Below the pieces are notes generated by a model. The model ran no database searches. It had not been told where the DNA came from and saw nothing but the letters and a program-made list of their open reading frames with translations. From positions 58,794,773 through 58,858,772 of the forward strand of contig OZ021731.1 of the NCBI GenBank assembly GCA_963978545.1: a stretch of 64,000 bases of DNA. Direction: 5' to 3'. Every line of letters begins with the position of its first letter. Positions within the stretch are counted from its first letter, which is position 1. This document shows, one piece after another, positions 47,916-60,280 of this stretch. A program made the position numbers and the translations under genes. Source of the stretch: Linyphia triangularis. Lineage: Eukaryota > Arthropoda > Arachnida > Araneae > Linyphiidae.

Positions 47916-48813
47916 AGTCCGAGAGGCGACAGCAAGTTCTGGTACTCCATCCAACATCATTCTGAATTTTTTATAGAATATGGAGAAAAGTTAGTAGATT
48001 ACGAATCCACAGGTCTGCCGTGGAGAAAATGGCCGAAACTATACTAAACTCCAACTTAACTTGACATCACTAGACGATAGATCTTCACCGTACTCATAGG
48101 CAATTAATCCATATTAGCGGAGTGAAGATATAATTCTCGCCAAACCTCATAGCCTTTTGTTCCCTACAGGGTTGTGGTTTGGCGAGCATTATGCTTTCAC
48201 GCCGCCAAAGTGGATTAATTGCCTATGAGCACTGTGACGATCTACTGTCTTGTGATGTCAAGTGAAGTTGAAGTTTAGTATAGACGAAAACCGACTTTCA
48301 ATAAATTGAACTAAATCGATAAACCATAACTACCTAATAAAAATATACCATAATTTGCCAGATAATGAGCATTATTTTTTTATGTGATAACCCATCGCTA
48401 TTTAATTTTCAATTAGGTAGCAGACGATTCATATATCTGACGACGGTCTACTTGCATCTATTAAAAGTGAGCCAAGTTGGCAATAAATATTACGTCACTG
48501 ATGTCGCCAATTTGGCTTACTTTTAAAATGTACAAGTTTTCGCAGTCAGATATCCGAAATCGTCTGCGCCCTTCCTCATTTAATTATAAGTGCTGTGGGT
48601 TACCAGACAAAAAAATTGTTCACTTTTTGGCAAGTTATGACATATTTGGCAATCGGATTTAGTTCAACTCGTTTAAAGTCGATTTTTGACTCGGTTTCGG
48701 CCATTTTTGCCGCGGCAGACCAGTGAATTTGTGATCTACTTTTCTCCATATCCAATCAAAAATTCAAAATGGTGTTCTATGGGGTACCTATACTTGCAGT
48801 CGCCTCTCAGTCT
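47916..48813. mobile_element. Foldback element R2 containing a second foldback
   Basis: The left arm begins AGTCCGAGAGGCGACAGCAA. The right arm, reverse-complemented, begins AGACTGAGAGGCGACTGCAA. Both continue through GGTACYCCAT, ATATGGAGAAAAGT, GGTCTGCCG and AAATGGCCGAAAC to near the centre. An insert at 48039-48283 is present only in the left arm. A single arm of the same family lies at 40071-40370. It encodes no protein. Confidence 0.8.
48039..48283. mobile_element. Nested 245-bp foldback MITE
   Basis: Arms of about 108 bp: the left begins CTATACTAAACTCCAACTTA. The right, reverse-complemented, begins CTATACTAAACTTCAACTTC. Both continue ACTTGACATCAC, GCTCATAGGCAATTAATCCA-like and CTCGCCAAACC. 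A loop of about 30 bp separates them. It interrupts the left arm of the outer foldback. The target duplication is unclear (CGAAA words on both sides). Confidence 0.82.
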
Positions 48814-48829
48814 ATAAGTACAATAGAGC

Positions 48830-49740
48830 ATCGATTATCCGAACACCAATATACCGAAGCCGTTTCAGTTGAAAAATTCAAAACGTTAGACTTTCTTTAA
48901 CTTTAGACTTTTTTAGTAGAGGGGTTCCCACGGTCATTTTAAAAGTCATTAAAAGTGCTTATAATTTTTTAACTTGTTTTCCAGGCCTTAAAAGTACTTG
49001 AAAATGCTTAAAGGTCCTAAATTTTTGCTGATGTTGTGTGACCAAATGCGATATTTATAAAAATTCAATTCTGACTTGCGAATACAGCGCTAATGTGATA
49101 TGGTTAAAGCACAGTGCATGTGAAAAAAAAAATAGATTGCAACATCATCCAAGTCTGTTAATTAGGCAAAACGCCAATTGTTCATGAAAGATTTTGATAT
49201 TACCGCTATGATGTTACCGTAAAGTCCCACATTAAAGACGCCGACCAAACGGTATAGTGGTTAGCGTGCTAGCTTCTAGACCGCGAGGTTGCGGGTTCGA
49301 GTCCCGTGTTAGGCATGGGTATTTGTAAATGTATGTTGGCTTGTCAAATGACGAATGTTTCGGCGCATTATAGCCCTCGTGTTGCTGACGGCGCCAGGTA
49401 ATCTGAATACAACCAACCCACAATAAATACACTATACTTGAAAACAAATGTCTGAAGGTCCTTAAAAAGTCATTGATTTTCATTCTGAGATTTCAGTGGG
49501 GATTCTGAGTAATGTTACTTAATAAAATGTTATTTGTAAGACGTGTGATATAAAATATATTCAGTTTTGTGTTTAATACCCTCGTTTCTTTGTTTTATAC
49601 TGCTTTAATGACATTGGTAATATTTTTTTATTAAACGATTGATTACAAATCAGTTATTCGGATATCCCCAATCCCTAACTGTTTCACATAATCAACGATT
49701 TATTACACTGGTTTAGCTTAGAAACGAAACATCACAAATC
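48830..49740. mobile_element. pogo/Tigger-like remnant with nested SINE
   Basis: The left end AGCATCGATTATCCGAACAC near 48838 resembles pogo/Tigger termini (TCGATTATCCGAAC). At the right, TTATTCGGATATCCCC (near 49659) and ATAATCAACGATT (near 49688) are weak partners. No transposase was seen. Assignment of the right end is tentative. Confidence 0.35.
49237..49416 (+). mobile_element. tRNA-derived SINE, family S1, copy 7
   Basis: Complete copy with intact box A and box B. The 11-bp duplications CCCACATTAAA (49226-49236) and CCCACAATAAA (49417-49427) differ at one base. Confidence 0.93.
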
Positions 49741-49911
49741 ATTCGATTTTTATTATTACAAACGTCCATGAAATTGATTTAATAAAACGCGCTTACGTAG
49801 TTCTACGTTATTTAAAGCGAGTGAGCGCACTTTAAAACCGATCACGCCATTTAAATTTGATATGGATTAAATGTAATAAAGCGTTTTAGTTTTAAATTTT
49901 CCTATATTCAA

Positions 49912-50627
49912 CTAGAGGTGTGGAACATCGCACAACTTTCAATTACACTATATTACTGATGTAGATTTGTGTCATTTACCGTTTTTATATTTTCATCATT
50001 CATTTAGAAAAAATGCCCAGTTTGGCGATATTTTTTACCATAATTCTTGTATGTCTTAAAAAAAACCTTCGCCAAACATATGATTTTGGCTATATGCTTT
50101 TCAATATTGCTTATATTATCCTTTCTTATAAGTGAAACTGAGGCGAGGAGAAAAAATTATCGTTGATGAGGTATGCACAAGGAAAGAGAACTCGGTATTA
50201 AAGGCATTCCTTTTTCAATTTTTTATTCCATTAAAGCATTTTTACAGGAATTTCGGAGGTGGGGATGTTTAGAACACCTTAAGAGGCATTACCACAGCAA
50301 TTTTGAACAAAATCGTTAGAGCCGTTCTTTACAATTACTGAAAAACATGATTTTTTCGATGACAGCTACCTTAGGCGCATGCGCGATTTTGACGAAAACC
50401 TTAATGGTAGGTCTCTGTGAAAACACCAACCCGCACACCAAATTTGAGCATCGTAGGTCAATTTGTTCGGGAGTTACGCTGACCACACACACATACATTT
50501 TTTGTAGATCACTTATTTGAAATCAGGATGTTCCCAAACGTGGAGAAATGCGAAATATTCTTTTTTTTTTTACTGAATGCTATACTTTTAATACTCTATA
50601 TATACATATGGATAATTGAAAGTAAAA
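49912..50627 (+). repeat. Dispersed repeat R1, copy D
   Basis: Full-length forward copy. It starts CTAGAGGTGTGGAACATCGC then ACAACTTTCAATTACAC, contains GGAGGTGGGGATGTTTAGAA, GCGCATGCGCGATTTTGACG and TTCGGGAGTTACGCTGACCA, and ends CATATGGATAATTGAAAGT. It is the best reference copy of the family here. Confidence 0.88.
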
Positions 50628-51161
50628 AGTGTGGTGGTATTTTTTGGTGATAATCATAACATTGGCCAAAAAAAACACCCGCCAAACTGACGATACGTTA
50701 TTCTTTAATATTAGTACTTTTTTGTTTCTTGAAAGGGAAACAGAGGAAAAGTAGTTGTTGGTGGGCAATGCTCAAGAAAAAAGAACCCTGCATTAAAAAC
50801 ATTCGTTTTTAAACTTTTTACTCCTTTATCGAATTTTTACGGACATTTCTAAGGCGGGACATTTAGAATACTTTAAAAGGCTTTACCAAAGCGATTTATA
50901 TCAAAATCGCTACCCATTTTTTAGCAATTGCTGAAAAACATGAATTTTTCAACGACAGCTAACTCAATTATGCGCATGTGCAATTTCAACGAAAACCTTA
51001 ACGACAGGTTCCATAGGTACTACTAACCCGCACACAAAAGTTGAACATCGTAAATCAATTCGTTTAGGAGTCATGCTGACTACAAATAAACGTATAGGCA
51101 CATGGGAATTTTTTTCTGCATTACTCTTTCGAACTCGGTATATTCCAAAATGCGAAGAAAT

Positions 51162-51199
<38 letters not shown>

Positions 51200-51268
51200 A
51201 ATTTATATTTGACAGAATACAATACTTTAGTCCCTATATATTATATATAGAGTAATTGAAAGTAAAAA
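50628..51268 (+). repeat. Dispersed repeat R1, copy E, tandem to D
   Basis: Follows copy D directly in the same orientation, lacking the first ~120 bp. It keeps GCGCATGTGCAATTTCAACG, TTAGGAGTCATGCTGACTAC and terminal AGTAATTGAAAGTAAAA. It contains the A35 tract at 51164-51198. Tandem junctions like this can arise by unequal exchange or insertion into a sibling. Confidence 0.8.
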
Positions 51269-51269
51269 T

Positions 51270-52735
51270 TAAATGCCGCATAGCGATTTTAGCTTAAGTC
51301 CTAAAAATTTAAATTTTATATTTTTAAGAGTATACAACGAGCTCGGATTGACGAGCGAACAAGATTTCAAGCGGATGTTCGGAAAGTCACGGTTTCGAAT
51401 CATTTTTTCAGACCATTGATATTCTTATTTACATTTTTAAAAGACTGAGTGCGTGTCGTACTCAATTTTGAATAAAATGTTTTACTATCTATTAAGTAAC
51501 TCGCTTTTTACTTAAAAATGAGTAATTTCAAATATACTTATTTTACGATGTGATATTTATTTATTTCTTATAGAAAGTCTGTAACAATGTTCAATTCCCG
51601 CATTTTTAAAAAATGAGTGAAATGGGTTTATATTTATGAAGAATTTCTTTCTGATTCCAAATATTCAAACAAAAGCTCTTTAAAAAAATTAGTTATTTAA
51701 GCATTAAGAAAAAAAAAATGCCCTAAGACCTCGTCCGATCAAAACGCTACTTATAGCTGTGGCGTCAAAACATCCTACCGTTTTTATGGTTATCGTGAGG
51801 TTTCTGTCAAACAAGTGGGGTTTGCTTGGTAGACAATTGCCATATTCCATACCGTTTGGCGCGATTTGCAAGAAACTTGCAAAACTGGTTTCCGCTATTG
51901 CGTTTCAAGCCGAATTTTTTCAGATCGAGTGACGTCACATTCGCTTTGAGCCGAATGTGTCGTTTTTCCCGCCAAATCTAACAAGCGAATTTAGGTTTCA
52001 AACTAAAAAAAAAAGCGCAGTTAATAGAAATATTACTGTTTATGTTTTTTCGAAACATTTAGAATTGAATAAAAAAAATGCGGGATTTGTTGTTGTAGTA
52101 AGATTAATTTATTAATTTGATCAATAACAATTATTTACAACTAAGCGGAGATTTTGAGGGGCAATGAGGTAAAAATCAATAAAATAATAAAAAGTGTTAA
52201 AACCAGAAGTTTTTATAGGTATTCTTCGTCTTTATTTCTGTAATTGCTTTTATTTCATTGACGTTTTGCAAAAAAAAGCTATTTATCTTCAATTTAACTA
52301 AAAAATATATAACCAACAAAATAAATAAAGGGGATATTGAAACCGAACGTAATATTTGTTTTGAAGAAGAAGAAAAAAACAACTTTAAAAAAGTACGTTT
52401 AATCTTGAAATGGAGGGAGAATGTGGACTTAAGAAGGAATAAGAGTTTTATTCAAATTTCCTTAATGGAGATAGAACAGAATGTAGTCTACAGTGGGGTG
52501 TACTATTAAGCAGCACTCCTTGAATTTTTTTGAAAAATAGAAATGGCAGTTAATCGAAAGGAATTTTTTAACTTATTTATAAAGTTTTTATAATTGATTC
52601 CATGTATTAAAGGAAAGTAATTTTTTTAAAAGAAATGCGTAAACTATTATCGTTGAAAATTTTTTAGATTGCGCCAGTCACTTTCAAGACACTGAAGAGG
52701 TCACTTCAAGAGGCCTTTTATACGTTGTAATCTGT
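51270..52735. other. Spacer with GC-richer patch at 51720-51990
   Basis: The patch holds CRE palindrome TGACGTCA (51930-51937), CGAATGTGTCG and TTTTTCCCGCC, suggesting possible regulatory sequence. The rest is AT-rich. Open frames at 52197-52509 overlap on both strands and are low-complexity. Confidence 0.4.
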
Positions 52736-52743
52736 CTATATAC

Positions 52744-53483
52744 TGTTGCGTGGATGGGTTCGAAAGACTTGAAGCCAAAGCAGATCAAAACTTGCAGAAA
52801 TTTATTTCATTATAATTCGTCACAGATTCCCTTACAATTCCAGAACTTCTCGTTCTAGTAGACACAATACAGCTCTATACACAGCAATAGAGCACAAACA
52901 GCAGTTAAACTTGACACACAACTGCTAAATTGCAGCAAAAGACAATGCAATACAGTTCGCTTTCGGAACTCTCTGAATGCTCCCTGCCAGACAACCAAGT
53001 CAGTAACTCCACTCAGTCAGTATCTCAACTAACTAACTAACTCAACTAACTCAGGAACTCAACTAACTAACCTGCTCTCTTGGCCGGCTTATATAGGAAA
53101 GGCGAATCTTCGCGAAACTTCCAGAGATAGAAATTTGGAGAACTTTCCAGATAGTAGTCGAAAAGTCCTATACATGTTCACGGGGACCGAAAATGACGCC
53201 AAATGGTCGCCAAATTTGGCGACAAAAATTAGTCGCCAAAACCGTCGCCAACTTGGCTCTATCTCGCCAAATTGGCGAGATTGCCATCACCATAATGTTA
53301 AATGCCCTGCTCCTTGTAAAACTCGCTTCCCAGCGTTATCTCTGTAAAACTCGTTATCAAGCATTAAGAGACACATTGCAGGAAAACAAACTCTTGCACT
53401 GCCTTATGCGAAATGTATATAAATTGTACTTTTTACATAATTAATGCAACGAAATATTTACAAATATACAGAAATTCGTAACA
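52744..53483 (+). mobile_element. Solo LTR, gypsy-type, copy 3
   Basis: Starts TGTTGCGTGG, ends CGTAACA, 740 bp, with perfect 4-bp duplication ATAC at 52740-52743 and 53484-53487. A TATA-like CGGCTTATATAGG lies near 53085. A cluster of palindromic TCGCCAA/TTGGCGA words, including the 18-bp palindrome GTCGCCAAATTTGGCGAC, spans about 53206-53281. ACTAACTAACT-type simple repeats lengthen this copy. There is no internal domain beside it. Confidence 0.92.
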
Positions 53484-53489
53484 ATACAA

Positions 53490-53956
53490 TAACAAAACCC
53501 GAGCCAATTTAGAGACTTTCACTTACACAGCTGTCCCCAATTTGCCACAAACTTGGCGAAGAAACTCGTCGCCTAATATCCAAGTACTAATCCAATATTT
53601 CTACTTGGAGCCTACTGTGAACTTTCAATAGTTTCTGCGGAAGTTTTTTCTGATTCCACTTTAAGCACATCTGGTTGTAGCTTATTCAATCCTATAAATT
53701 AATCAAGACCTTCAAACTGATATACAACACATGTTCGCAGTATTCAAAATTTAGGATTCACGAATTGCAAATTGACTTCCTGTTACAATTTCCCGATTGA
53801 TTTCCAATTGAATTCGGGTACGCTAACTCTTCTTGACGATACCTTTCATTTGATATATTACACGCTGATTCAGACAGGCAAAACCTTTATTTTAGTTTCT
53901 CGTTATGTCGAAGATAAAAACAAAACTAGTTTTAACTTTAAAAGTGTGGGTAAAAA

Positions 53957-53995
<39 letters not shown>

Positions 53996-54985
53996 CGAGA
54001 TTTTCAAACGAATTTTCGTACTTAAAAAGAATATTTTATATTTATAATACAAAACGATTTTCTGTTAGTTCCCTCAAAAACTCCTGAAAATAGCCCTTTT
54101 ATCAAATTGATATTTTCCTAACTTTAATGCTTACTTACTTAAGTCAAGATGCAAATAAGGTAATCTAATATATGCAACGAAGTGCTCCTAAATTTATTGG
54201 GTAAGTATCTTATTAGATATTTGATTCCCATAATTATACGAAACATTACACAAACTTACTTGAATTGTAAATGATTAAGAAGTTGGATGTGCAAAGAAGA
54301 TTATTCTATATAATTTCGTGACATTTCCTGTTTTGTTCTCTATGACATACCGAATGTCATTCTAAACTTCCCCATTTTCGTCTACATTCCTTACATGGAT
54401 ACTCCCTTCTTGTGTCAGATTACCACTTCACTTCTCAGAAGAGCAGTCATTTGCACAAACTGAAACTCGAAACCTCCCACAGAACGATATCATCCATTCT
54501 AAATTCCTTGAATTCCTTTTGTAAAAGAGAATATTTTACTATCGTTATATATCTCCTGAACTTATACCTTTCTGATGTCGAACTTTTGCTTGTTTAGTAG
54601 AACATTTAAAACGGTAACCAAAGAGCTGAATGTTAAATATTTTATTTTAGGTCCAATATAGGTAAATATTTAGATGTATTCTTGACTTGCGAAGGAGGTG
54701 TTGAAAAAGAGCAATATAACGCCTTAGAATACTTAGTAGGAGGCAAAACTGGGAACTTAATAAAAAAATAAAAAATAAAACATTATTACCAGTGAATCAT
54801 CTTTAAAGGGTAAATATTTTTTTAAAAATGTTTCGTCATAATACGTAGTCGAACTAACATATGAAAGCGTTGATTACTATGCAACTTCTATAACATAAAA
54901 ATTGAAAAAAAAAAAAAAAGGTACCATTTTGTCATAAACTGCTTGAATACATAATTAAGACGAGACTTTCGCGAACTCGTATTAA
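53490..54985. other. AT-rich spacer with A33 tract
   Basis: An A33 run at 53962-53994 produces lysine-rich artefactual frames. No gene or repeat was recognised. Confidence 0.5.
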
Positions 54986-54991
54986 TAAAAA

Positions 54992-55721
54992 CTAGGGGTG
55001 TGGAACATCGCCCAACTTTCAATTACACTATATTACTGATGTGGATTTGTGTCATTTATAGTTTTTATATTTCCATTATTCGTTAAGAAAAATTGCCAGT
55101 TTGGCGATATTTTTTGCGATAATTCTTGTATGGGTCTAGAAAAAAAAAAAATTCCTCCAAAATGGTGGTTTGGCGATATACTTCAAAATTACCCTTTCAT
55201 ATAAATGAAACTAAGAAGAGGAGAAAAAACGATCGTTTATGAGCTAAGTTTAAGCAAAGAGGACTCTGTGTTGAAGGCATTCGTTTTTCAACTTTTAATG
55301 CCATTAAAACATTTTTACGGAAATTTTGGAGGTGGGGATGTTTAGAATACCTTAAGAAGCATTACCTCAGCGATTTTGATGAGAATTGTTAAAGCCGTTT
55401 TTTAGCAATCATTGAAACATATGATTTTTTCAATGGCAGCTACCTTATGCGCATGCGCGATTTTGACGAAAACTTTAATGGTAGGTCTCTGGGACATCAC
55501 TAACCCGCATTACAAATTTGAACATCGTAGATCAATTTGTTCGGGAGTTATGCTAACCACAGACACACATACACACACATTTTTTCTAGACAACTTTTTT
55601 GAATTCAGGATGTCATAAAATGTGGTGAAATGCAAAAAGAATCTGAATTCTTTTATTGGCCAAATGCTATACTTTCATTATACAATGTATACATGCATAC
55701 ATATGGGTTATTGAAAGTTAA
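54992..55721 (+). repeat. Dispersed repeat R1, copy F
   Basis: Full-length forward copy. It starts CTAGGGGTGTGGAACATCGC, then CCAACTTTCAATTACAC. The interior has GGAGGTGGGGATGTTTAGAA, GCGCATGCGCGATTTTGACG and TTCGGGAGTTATGCTAACCA. It ends ATATGGGTTATTGAAAGTT. An (AC)n tract sits near 55555-55580. Confidence 0.88.
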
Positions 55722-55724
55722 AAC

Positions 55725-56700
55725 GCGTTTGGAAGCAAAACGTTAGGCGACGCATTTGTTTTAAAATGGCTATAAAAGACAATTTTTGTCCCTAATTATG
55801 TAGCTAACTTCGCCAATCTGGCGAATATTTAATAAACGCAAAATATTGCAAAACAGTTAAATTGGCCAGTTTTTTATTGTTTTTATTCTACCAATATATC
55901 ATAAAAGTGGAAAGTTCCCAGCCACCAGACGCCATTTTTAATTCATTTAATTTACAATTTAATTAAATCCATTTAGCTTGTAATAAGAGAATAATATCAC
56001 ATTCTCAGTAGTTTTGCTCGATAATGGTCCAAGTCAAATTTATGGAATAAATTGATATCTTTGAAATGAAATGGGAAATCTGAAATTGAAAATCAAAGCA
56101 CAAACACAGCGTTTTAAAAAAAAAACAAAAAAAAAAAAACGATGAACCAAACTAAAGTGCGCTTTATTGCTACACAACAAAATTATCATCATTCCCCGCC
56201 CAACAAAGAAAAAAAAAAATCGCTCTAAAAACTCCGCATTACAACAGACAACACATTAATGCCAAGTCGCCACCAAGTTGCGCCAAGACATCAGTAGCAG
56301 TTCATTAACTCCACACGCTAATTTTGACGCCAAGTCTCCCTATGTACTCAAAGCATTTGATTAATTTCTGGTATTTAACACAAGGGGCAATTTCCGAAGA
56401 CAATGTGCACTTTACGTATCAATCATGTTACACACCGAAGACAAGACAGAGCGATGTCTATTTGTTACTTGAGATTAAATTGCACCCTGTCTTTTGGATA
56501 TGGATGTCTGGTAATACATTTTTAAGTGTTAATGCCGGTGTGCTGCGTGAATTGAATGCAGTGAGGCGTGGGGTTATTGAAGGACTTATGGACGCATTGT
56601 TAGTTTCGTGGAATAATTGCATTGGTTTGACGGAAGGGATAATTCGTTTTTATCGATTTGATTGGAAAAATTCCGTAAAATAACGATTTTTTTGGTATTT
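55725..56700 (+). other. Spacer with an unassigned 119-codon open frame
   Basis: A frame at about 56324-56683 is open for 119 codons with fairly balanced composition (for example LNAVRRGVIEGLMDALLVSW). No family, splice context or start is convincing. The sequence before it is AT-rich with A tracts. Confidence 0.3.
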
Positions 56701-56710
56701 ACGTATTTTC

Positions 56711-57330
56711 CCGTCGACCGTTGGCGGACTTTTTATCGGCGAAATGTTTGCCAATTATTGAATTTATTTCCCGTTCTCAAGATTGTATGAAAATCTGGAA
56801 AAAGATTTATTGAAAACAATTTTACACCACCATTCTCATTGAATGTATAAATACTTCCAAGGCTGAGGTTTGGTATGTGGAGAAAGAATAATCCCGGTGA
56901 TTGAACTTTGTTGAGAATGTATTTTTAATTTTTTTTAACCTAAAATTATAATTTAAATGTAAGGAATAAAGCAGTCGGTTAATCTAATAGTTCGCTTAGT
57001 TGAACACCAATACAAAGTTGGTCAGTGCCCGGCAGGATAATACGTATGATCCCAATGGATCGTTCCACCTATTATCTTGTCGATCATTTTGTCGTTAAAA
57101 AAAGTTCTCCAAACTTTGCCGACCAATCCTATAGTTCCCGCAATAAACCACCAACAAAAAAAATTTCAACTATCGACAGGATAAAAATAAGCTATAAGAA
57201 ACATCGAATGCACATGACCTCACAACCCTTTTGAGTGGGAAAGCTATCATGGTAAGGCACACAATAAATAGCTACACTTATTGAATTTCTTTCTTGTTGC
57301 CAAAATAACAAAATAAGTGGCGAACTTTTT
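56711..57330. repeat. Repeat fragment with GTCGACCGTTGGCGG words
   Basis: GTCGACCGTTGGCGGACTTT at the left and GTGGCGAACTTTTTGTTACG at the right recall words at 15738-15935. Possibly a small inverted-repeat element. Boundaries are uncertain. Confidence 0.3.
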
Positions 57331-57333
57331 GTT

Positions 57334-57660
57334 ACGGCTCCCGATATCCTAGCTGTAGAGTATCGAGCTCATAACCGGAGGGTTGTGGGTTCTGTCCTCG
57401 GCCAGCCAAATATCGGTGTGTACCCATGTGTGTACCTAATGGGGGCTGGTGCACATTAAATCTGTCGTGGCCTCAATGTCCTCTCGTTGGTGTGGTGGGG
57501 TCGGAGAGAGGGGTTTACACTAGAAGATTTCGATCTCATATTCTTCTAGAAAAGGAGCTTTATCTATCACCTCAGTGAGGCTCCTTCCAAAGAAACCATC
57601 AAGGAACGTCTGTTGGGATCCAACATTAACCTATTTCTGAATACAGTTAAAAAAAAACTA
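57334..57660 (+). mobile_element. tRNA-derived SINE, family S2, best copy
   Basis: The 5' part is tRNA-like: box A CCTAGCTGTAGAG, a loop CTCATAA (Met/Ile CAT-like) and box B GGGTTCTGTCC, followed by GGCCAGCC. The body has GGGGGCTGGTGCACATTAAA and GGTGTGGTGGGGTCGGAGAG, and a poly-A-like tail. It is distinct from family S1. A clear target duplication was not found. Confidence 0.75.
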
Positions 57661-57664
57661 AAAA

Positions 57665-60280
57665 AACCCCTCATTTTTAAAGTTAAAAAAATTAGGTGCG
57701 GGAAAAATTAATAGAAGATTTAATATAGATAAATTCACAGAAAGAAATTAATAAAATTTATAGAGAAGCATCATTAGGTAAATCTCTATAACGTTACCAA
57801 TGGGCAGTTGGACATATTCTTTCTTATAGCTGTTAATAAATTTAATTGAAGCTTGTTGTTAACAAATTTAATTTATTAAAAATATATTAGGAATAAAGTA
57901 TGAAATTTTTCACGTTGGTTAAGTTAACAAAATGGTTTTCTCTTACCAGCTCGGATGACATTCAAATTGAGACGATTCGGCTCTTATGAAAATACCACCG
58001 GCATTTCTAAAGAAAGGGGTTGAATAGACAAGTTGTTAAGAATAGATGAGTAGCCTTATAATTTTAATCCATCGTAAGATTATGAGGTAGACATCTGAGT
58101 AGCCACCTTAAAGACCAAAACTTTGGATTCCTTTTTTTTTTCTTTTTTTTTTTTCATCCGTAAAATCCATTCACCCCCCTAAACCAAAAACATGGTGAAA
58201 GAGGTTAATTGTGTTGACCTTATTGCTTAAATAGATTTTATTACATCAGCTCAAAAAAGAGTTTTAAAATTGTGAAACTATTGCCACGAGTCTTACCAAT
58301 TGAGTATGGATGACTTTGTATCTTAATTAAATAGCTACCCTGAGTCAGAGATAGGTAAGTTTTCTCTGTCTAACGGATATTTTTTATTATGGATATCAGA
58401 CTGATTGCTGTTTATCAACAAATTTGGGAAACAGTTTCCGGGTTTTCTTACGTACGAAATGCAGATGCAAGGTTCTCTTTGAAAGTATCCGTTAAAAAAG
58501 ACATCCTTTGAGGGTGATTTTTTTTTTCAATTAAACATTCAAAAACTTCAGAATTAAAAAAAAAAAGAAAAATAGAAATTTATTCGAAATAAGTCTAGAC
58601 AAAAAAAAAAAAAAAATACCAAGTCAAAATCAATCGAACAAGTTTATTATTTTTTTTTAAGAAATAAAGAAAAAAATAGTCCACAAAAACATTTTCTCAG
58701 ACAAACTTCAGAGAAGCAGATATTGTACAAATTAAGAAAAAAAAAAATAATTAAAAGCAAACAAGTTCAAACACACATTTTTTTCAATTAAGAATATATC
58801 ACACAATACCACATTTTTCCAGCCCCGGTGAAAGTGTTTCTTGAAAAGAATATATCTGAATCACAAGTCAGCCATGTTTTTCCCTTAGCACTCCTTTTCT
58901 TAAAAGCAAAGCCCAATGTGAGAGAAACCTTACAAAAAACTCAATGGTTCGTAATGCATCAGCTTTTAGGGATAGAAGGGATTACGGAAAGGGGAAAAAA
59001 CAGGGAAAAAGCGCAGGAGACATAGCAATGCAAAACAGGAGGGAAGAAAAACTACAACAAATAAAAAAAAAAAGTAAAAACAATTTTTCTCCTTTTTAAT
59101 CTCATATGCATTTTTTACCCTCTCTCAAAGAAAACAAAAGTAAGCAGAGTGTGAAGATGGATTTAACCTCGCACACTGAATAAAATTTTCGGAAGTTTTT
59201 TTTGCCGCCATCTTTGTTTAGGGATTTTTTTTGCATATCCTTTTTTTTCTCTTTTTTTTTTCTTTCTAGTTTTCAGCTGTCTTTTGTAGACGTGTGTTTC
59301 CACTGCAACTCGCTTACTTTTTTTTATTTAATTTGTTATTTTAATATTTTGAAACAAAAGGTGGCAACATATATTACAGTGCTGAAATAATGTTTTTTGT
59401 TTCAACTCGGAATGTTGAGTTATTTATTTTGGATTTATTCGAGTTTTTCATGTGTGCTTTTATTCGAATGTTTTATACTGCTACTGCACCTTCTTCTTAT
59501 AATTTGAGAACCTTTTACATTTAACTAGCTCTATTTTGAAATAAAGAGTATTCAAGTGATAATTTACCTGGTTCATGCAAATGCGGTTCATCTGAACTAA
59601 CTTCTTGACAGCAAATTGCTTACAGATTTTCATTGGTTGTTTAATTACTCAAACCTAAACAATTCACTATGATTGTTTCTGAAGTTATATGTTTGTAATA
59701 ATGTTTTAAATTGATATTATTTTAAAGTTCATTATGTAAGTAATTTATGCATTATGTGTGCACCAATTATTTAAGAAATATAATCTATTGGAAATTGTTG
59801 GAACCAAAGAAAATAAACCATAAATCATTAATACTGACCAAAATATCTCTACATATTAACGTGATGATCTTTGTTTCTTTTCAAATATTGTTTCAACAAC
59901 AGAACTGTCCAAGAAATGATGGTGATGATGATAACAAGAACAAAAAATAATAGCTATATCAAAAAAGAAAATAATAATTAAAAAGGCAATATTAAGTCTA
60001 ACAATACTGATAAAAACGATAATGATGAGGATTTCTGATTTTAATGTAAGCAGTCATAACAAAAATAAGAATACCAACATTAATAATAATAATAATAACA
60101 ACAACATTAATAGACAAATGAAAGAGAATAGAGTAACATTACTGCCAGAAAAGATAATTTAATGTGTTAATATTTGAAATATGTGTACTACATTTTAATT
60201 CATCTATATCATTAACCAAACAGGCAATGGCAGCCGGGTTGTTGATTAAACATAACCAAACTGATTTTTATCCCAACTAT
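57665..60280. other. AT-rich spacer
   Basis: Long A/T runs, for example 58556-58616. Open frames at 58828-59025, 59202-59390 and 59747-59950 show AT-driven composition. No gene or named repeat is supported. Confidence 0.5.

Noticed and set aside
49232..49483. Open frames across SINE copies (also 124-378 and 24269-24517)
   Set aside because: They are antisense translations of the S1 SINE. Similarity among them reflects the repeat, not a protein family.
51073..51255. Lysine-rich proteins at 51073-51255 and 53905-54087
   Set aside because: Created by A35 and A33 homopolymers.
27922..51937. Three perfect TGACGTCA sites (27922, 47568, 51930) as a CREB network
   Set aside because: About one is expected by chance in 64 kb of this composition, and none is tied to a promoter.
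9987..53483. A full-length retrotransposon between LTR copies 1 and 3
   Set aside because: They are 42 kb apart, each with its own distinct 4-bp duplication, and no gag or pol was seen. They are independent solo LTRs.
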